A stretch of 10,184 nt of DNA, taken from NCBI GenBank assembly GCA_030038695.1, contig JASHSN010000117.1, positions 1 to 10,184 of the forward strand. Direction: 5' to 3'. The notes under the pieces were generated by a model, which worked only from the letters and a program-made list of their open reading frames with translations, was not told the DNA's origin and did no database searches. A program made the position numbers and the translations under genes. This stretch comes from Nitrososphaeraceae archaeon (GTDB lineage: Archaea > Thermoproteota > Nitrososphaeria > Nitrososphaerales > Nitrososphaeraceae). Positions 6,074-10,184 of this stretch are shown piece after piece; the stretch's first letter is position 1, and each line of letters begins with the position of its first letter.

Positions 6074-9000
6074 TTAGACTTTCTCCTTGGCTATTAGCCT
6101 AGGAGCAATATTCAGGCTCATCATCTCTTGTAACAGAAGTTTGAATGCATAAGCAATCACGACTGACGAAATCTTTGCCTTTTCACCGTCTACTCTGCAA
6201 ATGTACCTACGTTGCTTGACGTCGTAGTAAGATAATAAACCACACCGTTCGCATACGTTCACTTCTGCTTTGTCGGACTCCTCTAACAACCTATCTTTGA
6301 GCATCATTGATGCGCCGTATGCGATAAGACAATCTCGTTCCATCTCACCGAATCTTAGACCGCCCCCGCGTGCTCTGCCCTCAGTAGGCTGTTTAGTAAG
6401 CATCTGAACCTGTCCTCTCGCTCTGCTGTGTATCTTGTCTGCAACCATGTGGTGCAATTTTTGATAATATACTACTCCCACGTAAACATCGTAAGGAAAT
6501 CTTTTGCCTGACCTACCTTCGTACATGACCTCTTTGCCACTATACCTGAAGCCGTATTCTTCTAAGACGCTCTTCAAATCATCTAATTTCTCACCGAGAA
6601 AAGCAGAGCCATCAACAGTACGACATCTCAGTGAAGCAGCCTTGCCTCCTAATGACTCCATAAACTGTCCAACTGTCATTCGTGAAGGGAAAGCATGCGG
6701 ATTTATCATAATGTCAGGTACAACACCTTCTTCGGTATAAGGCAAGTCTTCTTGGTTTACCAACATACCTATTACCCCCTTCTGACCGTGTCGAGAGGCA
6801 AATTTGTCTCCTATCTCCGGAATGCGCATATCCCGCACTCTTATCTTAAACATTTTTCCTCCCTCCACTGACTGAGTCATGATAACCGTATCTACGACAC
6901 CGTTTTCTGATGGCCTCACACCTACTGAAGTATCCCTCCGGTACGGACCCTTCACCTCAAATTCTTTGTATTCCTCCATAAATCTAGGAGGAGAGGTCCT
7001 ACCAATCAAAATATCACCACCCGTCACGACTGCTTCGTGGGTGATAGCACCGTCCTGCTCTAGTAAGCGGTACGCTTTTTCTCCTCTAAAGCCTCTGATA
7101 TTGGCATCTGATTCTGGAAGCTCGAAATTATCCTTCATTCCACCAGGGTACTGCTTTGCTTCGGCTTCATATACCCTATAAAAGAACGTTCTGCCGAGTC
7201 CCCTTTCCACAGAGGATCTGTTGAACACTATTGCATCTTCTATATTATACCCCTCAAATGGTAAAACAGCAACGACACAGTTCTGCCCAGTTGGTCTATC
7301 ATCAAGACCCAGTAGATTAATTGCCTTGGTACTCACTACGGGCGTCTGAGGATACAGCATAAAATGCTGTCTGACGTAAGTACTAGCGTTCATCAAAGGG
7401 GTAGAAAAACCAAGGCTTTGTTTGGCCATGGCACTTTCATATGTATTCCGCGGCGATTGGTTGTGTTCAGGATATGGAATGATCGAAGCTCCTACGCCGA
7501 GGATGGCAGATGCAAATATTTCGAGATGTGTGTGCGTTTTTTCCAGATGTGCCAATTCGACAGATACATAGCAGTTCTCTTCTTCATTTGCATCTACTAA
7601 CTCAATCATGCCCATATAAAGCAAGTCAGTCCATGATAGAAATTTCTTGTTAACCTTCTCAATTATTTCATCGGTTATAAGAGCTCTACCATCTTTGACC
7701 ACAGCCAAAGGCCTGAGAACCCGCCCTGCATTGCAACTTACGTAAAGTCGTTTAGTCGCATTCTCATTCAGTGAGGAGTAAAAGTATATCCCAACATGAG
7801 GGTGAATTTTTCCTGACCTTCGCATATCTCTTAGGACACTTGATAGGCGGCGTCCGTCTTCAGCATATCCTATTAATCTACCGTCAACAAATACTCTAGC
7901 CCCGATGCTCCTGAGTTTTTCATTAGCTTCATCAACGTGTTCGACTCCAAATTCATATAGTTTTTCGACAATTTCCGCTGAAGATACACTTACAGAAATC
8001 ACTGCTGAAAGTGCTAAATTTTTGACTAGCCCACAGTTAGAACCTTCTGGTGTTTCAGCCGGACAAATCCTTCCGAAATGAGTAGCATGTAGATCTCTTG
8101 CCTCAAAGTTTGGCTGACTTCTGCTAAGCGGAGACTGGATTCTGCGCAGATGGCTTATGGTTGACATGTAATTGGTTCTATCCAGTAACTGAGTAACTCC
8201 GACCCTTCCACGGCCCCAGTTACCAGTCGCTATCGCGTTATTAAGTTTGTCAGAAATGATTCCTGGTCTCACTGCGGCGGCAACGGCATTGATACCACGT
8301 TTTTGGCCAGATCTTTCAAGTTGGTATTTCATGTCTCGAATTAGATTACGGAACGCCGTTCTAAACAAGTCCGCAAGCATTTGGCCAGCAAATTTAATAA
8401 CCTTATTTCCATAATGATCTTTATCATCAGAGTCAACCCATGAGAGCTTAAGCTCGATCAACTTGCTCGCTGCTTCTCCTAGGAACAATGCCTTTTCATG
8501 TCGGTTATCAGGATTCTTTCCAAGATGTGGGAGCAATCCCCAGTCAAGCAGTGTCTCTGCACGCTTTATTTGAAACTCCTCAAGCATACCCGGTGCTATT
8601 CGTTTACTGATATATACGATAGCATCTCTGCTCGTTATGATATCACCAGCTTTCTCGAACGACGGTTCGAGTTCATCCTGAATGACACTATTTAACGTTA
8701 CAGCACTTGCTATATCCTTGTCTGACTCCAAACCTAGAGCACGCACTAAAGTAATCAACGGTATATCGACAGGAGAGCCCGGGATCTTACCGACTACTGA
8801 CCCATCGGGTCGCATAATAAGCTCTAACTTGGCTCTGTATCCTACAATGGAGGAGTAAACTTTTGCTTTGTAAAGTATTGTACCCGAAGTCTCCTCAGAA
8901 TCCACAATTATCTTGTTATAAGAAAGGTCCTCTAAGCCAACAACAACACGTTCTGATCCGTTTATTACAAAGTACCCACCTGGATCGCGAGGATCTTCAC

Positions 9001-9406
9001 CTAGTTCTACGAGCTTTCCATCAGGCAAATTGTGTAATATACATGCGTTAGATTTGACCATTACAGGCATATCTCCGATATGAATAAACCTAGATTCTAA
9101 AATTTTGCCATCTTCAACAATGCTACATTCTAACATGATGGGTGATGCATAGGTAAGGTTACGAAGCCTAGCTTCCATGGGAGCAACATGAGTTATAGAA
9201 CCATCTAACTCCATAATCCTTGGTTGTTGTAACTTTATTTTTCCAAGCTTGATTTTGTATGGATATTCCGCCGTCTCGATCTCAATTTCCCCAACTTCAT
9301 CGATTATACTCTGCAGCCCGCGTTCCATGAATTCGTTATATGAATTTAGATGCTGCCGGGCAATGCCATCCCTTCTTAAAATATCATTAATTATAGGCCA
9401 CATCAT
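6074..9406 (-). CDS. rpoB: DNA-directed RNA polymerase subunit B, unsplit
   Basis: The second-largest catalytic subunit, homologous to Rpb2 and bacterial beta, 1110 residues in one chain. Visible landmarks: N-terminal WPIINDILRRDGIARQHLNS (3-22); fork-loop region HATHFGRICPAETPEGSNCG (440-459); the E723-D724 acidic pair in PFEGYNIEDAIVFNRSS (716-732); GDKFASRHGQKG (866-877) with active-site lysines K868 and K876; and QPTEGRARGGGLRFGEMERD (1006-1025), which contacts the template and subunit A. A C-terminal zinc site has C1052, C1055 and C1070, but the fourth ligand position is Asp1073. Many methanogens and halophiles encode this subunit as B'' and B'; here it is unsplit. The start is ATGATG, so either of two adjacent codons may be used; no clear Shine-Dalgarno motif is seen and the gene starts 7 nt after rpoH, suggesting coupling. 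Assembles with A, H and the other subunits into the polymerase core. Confidence 0.98.
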   Translation of the reverse strand: MMWPIINDILRRDGIARQHLNSYNEFMERGLQSIIDEVGEIEIETAEYPYKIKLGKIKLQQPRIMELDGSITHVAPMEARLRNLTYASPIMLECSIVEDGKILESRFIHIGDMPVMVKSNACILHNLPDGKLVELGEDPRDPGGYFVINGSERVVVGLEDLSYNKIIVDSEETSGTILYKAKVYSSIVGYRAKLELIMRPDGSVVGKIPGSPVDIPLITLVRALGLESDKDIASAVTLNSVIQDELEPSFEKAGDIITSRDAIVYISKRIAPGMLEEFQIKRAETLLDWGLLPHLGKNPDNRHEKALFLGEAASKLIELKLSWVDSDDKDHYGNKVIKFAGQMLADLFRTAFRNLIRDMKYQLERSGQKRGINAVAAAVRPGIISDKLNNAIATGNWGRGRVGVTQLLDRTNYMSTISHLRRIQSPLSRSQPNFEARDLHATHFGRICPAETPEGSNCGLVKNLALSAVISVSVSSAEIVEKLYEFGVEHVDEANEKLRSIGARVFVDGRLIGYAEDGRRLSSVLRDMRRSGKIHPHVGIYFYSSLNENATKRLYVSCNAGRVLRPLAVVKDGRALITDEIIEKVNKKFLSWTDLLYMGMIELVDANEEENCYVSVELAHLEKTHTHLEIFASAILGVGASIIPYPEHNQSPRNTYESAMAKQSLGFSTPLMNASTYVRQHFMLYPQTPVVSTKAINLLGLDDRPTGQNCVVAVLPFEGYNIEDAIVFNRSSVERGLGRTFFYRVYEAEAKQYPGGMKDNFELPESDANIRGFRGEKAYRLLEQDGAITHEAVVTGGDILIGRTSPPRFMEEYKEFEVKGPYRRDTSVGVRPSENGVVDTVIMTQSVEGGKMFKIRVRDMRIPEIGDKFASRHGQKGVIGMLVNQEDLPYTEEGVVPDIMINPHAFPSRMTVGQFMESLGGKAASLRCRTVDGSAFLGEKLDDLKSVLEEYGFRYSGKEVMYEGRSGKRFPYDVYVGVVYYQKLHHMVADKIHSRARGQVQMLTKQPTEGRARGGGLRFGEMERDCLIAYGASMMLKDRLLEESDKAEVNVCERCGLLSYYDVKQRRYICRVDGEKAKISSVVIAYAFKLLLQEMMSLNIAPRLIAKEKV

Positions 9407-9413
9407 AATAAGC

Positions 9414-9665
9414 TCAAGATTCTACCACATAGCGGTAATATACACTTTCACCCGCAGTCGCGCTTCTGCGCGTAATCTTTATAATATCACCTGGTCGCAC
9501 GTCAAGCTCTTCAATCCCTTTATCATCCATCATGATATAAGGAAGCTGACTTGGTTTGGTATTATACTTTTTTAAAATTTCCTCTGCTTGAATCTTGGAC
9601 AATATTTCATGTTTTGGTTGATATGTATGATTGCTAATCTTTACTACTTTTTTCTCTATAGACAT
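9414..9665 (-). CDS. rpoH: DNA-directed RNA polymerase subunit H
   Basis: The 83-residue protein is the archaeal counterpart of the C-terminal domain of eukaryotic Rpb5, a small subunit that sits at the lower jaw of the enzyme and aids open-complex formation. Recognisable are PKHEILSKIQAEEILKKYN (17-35), KPSQLPYI (37-44), and the strongly conserved end PGDIIKITRRSATAGESVYY (58-77) followed by RYVV. Length is normal; there is no N-terminal Rpb5-type extension, as expected in archaea. GGAGTGA at 9669-9675 precedes the ATG with suitable spacing. It is the first gene of the operon, followed by rpoB after 7 nt, and a TATA box lies about 85 bp upstream. This rpoH is unrelated to the bacterial heat-shock sigma factor of the same symbol. 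Confidence 0.96.
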   Translation of the reverse strand: MSIEKKVVKISNHTYQPKHEILSKIQAEEILKKYNTKPSQLPYIMMDDKGIEELDVRPGDIIKITRRSATAGESVYYRYVVES

Positions 9666-9746
9666 CTTTCACTCCGACTTTATTCAGGTGACAAGCAACT
9701 ATCAGTCCACTTTGTCATCCGCAAACTCTCAAATATCGTTGACATG

Positions 9747-9755
9747 TATATATAA
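9747..9755 (-). promoter_or_regulatory. Probable TATA box of the rpo operon promoter
   Basis: The minus strand reads TTATATATA, a close match to the archaeal TATA element. Initiation about 26 bp downstream would fall near 9725, giving a leader of about 60 nt before rpoH, which agrees with the Shine-Dalgarno motif at that gene. No other TATA-like box lies closer to the gene. Confidence 0.55.
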
Positions 9756-9940
9756 GGATATTGTATATCTCCAGACCATTGTTTTTGTAGTGAGGGAATA
9801 TAGTATCCTAATATAGGTAATGCTCATGTAGTAAACAGCACCAAAAGATACCAACACCCTATCCTAACACAAATACTCCGTCCATAGGACTGTTGTTCGT
9901 CTACCCTCCCTAGATCTGACCATGTGGCTGACCTAAATGG

Positions 9941-10000
9941 AGCTTCGATTTTATTGCTCAAATCTGACTATAATACCATTATCAGATCCGCCTCGAAGTT
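9941..10000. repeat. Nested inverted repeat able to form a two-stage stem-loop
   Basis: The inner part pairs ATCTGA (9962-9967) plus TAAT (9971-9974) with ATTA (9978-9981) plus TCAGAT (9982-9987): 10 pairs, a 3-nt bulge and a 3-nt loop. The outer part pairs CTTCGA (9943-9948) with TCGAAG (9993-9998), extended by two pairs (one G-U) if read as plus-strand RNA. No T-tract follows on the plus strand, so it is not an obvious terminator. It may be a structured RNA or a protein binding site; there is no direct evidence for either. Confidence 0.4.
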
Positions 10001-10184
10001 AGAAATACGTCACAATATTATGATGCTCCATCACACTGCTATTTGAGCGCGCCGAAGCACCAGCAAATCTTACCTGCAATTAATCAAATTTTTCCATTAT
10101 GGAATTCCTTTTTCGTCAACTTCAAGAATTCAAGATCCGCCGCGGATAACACAAGGACTTAATTTTACCGTGTTTAGCCAAGAA

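Larger units (their letters stand above)
9666..10184. other. 519-nt region without a convincing gene
   Basis: Upstream of rpoH I see only short frames on both strands (for example 32 codons on the minus strand from 9827, which runs through the TATA box). The first part holds the rpoH leader and promoter. The outer part, about 9800-10184, has frequent stops in all frames, no tRNA T-loop signature and no rRNA-like sequence. It contains a nested inverted repeat (9941-10000) and a small palindrome (10135-10147). The neighbouring gene must lie beyond the right edge; up to about 20 codons at the extreme edge cannot be judged. Confidence 0.6.

Noticed and set aside
2387..9051. Several plus-strand frames of 60-102 codons opposite rpoA and rpoB
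   Set aside because: They are opposite-strand shadows of highly conserved genes; none has a recognisable domain.
9249..9816. Plus-strand frames over rpoH, the start of rpoB and the rpo promoter
   Set aside because: They are antisense to well-identified genes or run through the promoter, with low-complexity translations and no family resemblance.
9807..9817. CCTAATATAGG palindrome upstream of the rpoH TATA box
   Set aside because: Only four base pairs per arm in AT-rich sequence; not distinguishable from chance.
9827..10184. tRNA, rRNA or CRISPR content in the right-hand region
   Set aside because: No T-loop motif, no acceptor-stem pairing, no rRNA-like sequence and no regularly spaced repeats were found on either strand.

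Overview
The window is an archaeal information-processing gene cluster, and every recognisable gene is on the minus strand. In transcription order (right to left) it reads: RNA polymerase subunit H, subunit B, subunit A, ribosomal protein L30e, the short KH-domain NusA-like factor, ribosomal proteins S12 and S7, and the start of an unrecognised gene that runs off the left edge. This is the classic archaeal rpo gene order.

The best clue to the organism is the state of the two large subunits. Subunit A is one uninterrupted 1270-residue chain carrying both the A' and A'' parts, which most archaea encode as two genes. Subunit B is also a single 1110-residue chain, not split as in many methanogens and halophiles. 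An unsplit A subunit is a known hallmark of Thaumarchaeota (Nitrososphaerota) and close relatives. I infer a member of that group; genus cannot be decided from this window.

Layout. 1-109: 5' part of a minus-strand gene of unknown function, probably with its own promoter. 110-248: short spacer containing an imperfect tandem copy of the rps7 3' end. 249-1765: rps7, rps12 and nusA, tightly packed with Shine-Dalgarno motifs at each start. 1766-1997: an unusually long gap inside the cluster, holding a T-tract, a TATA-like box and a doubtful 71-codon reading frame. 1998-9665: rpl30e, rpoA, rpoB and rpoH, with a 20-nt overlap and gaps of 7-19 nt. 9666-10184: no convincing gene; it holds a good TATA box for the rpo operon near 9750 and, further out, a nested inverted repeat.

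The genes serve one theme: the catalytic core of RNA polymerase (A and B) with its H subunit, a probable transcription/RNA-binding factor, and ribosomal proteins, including the two small-subunit proteins S12 and S7 of the str-type cluster. I did not find a new defence, mobile or biosynthetic system. The points worth a second look are small: a substituted zinc ligand in subunit B, a probable transcription-unit break before nusA, and unexplained structure upstream of rpoH.
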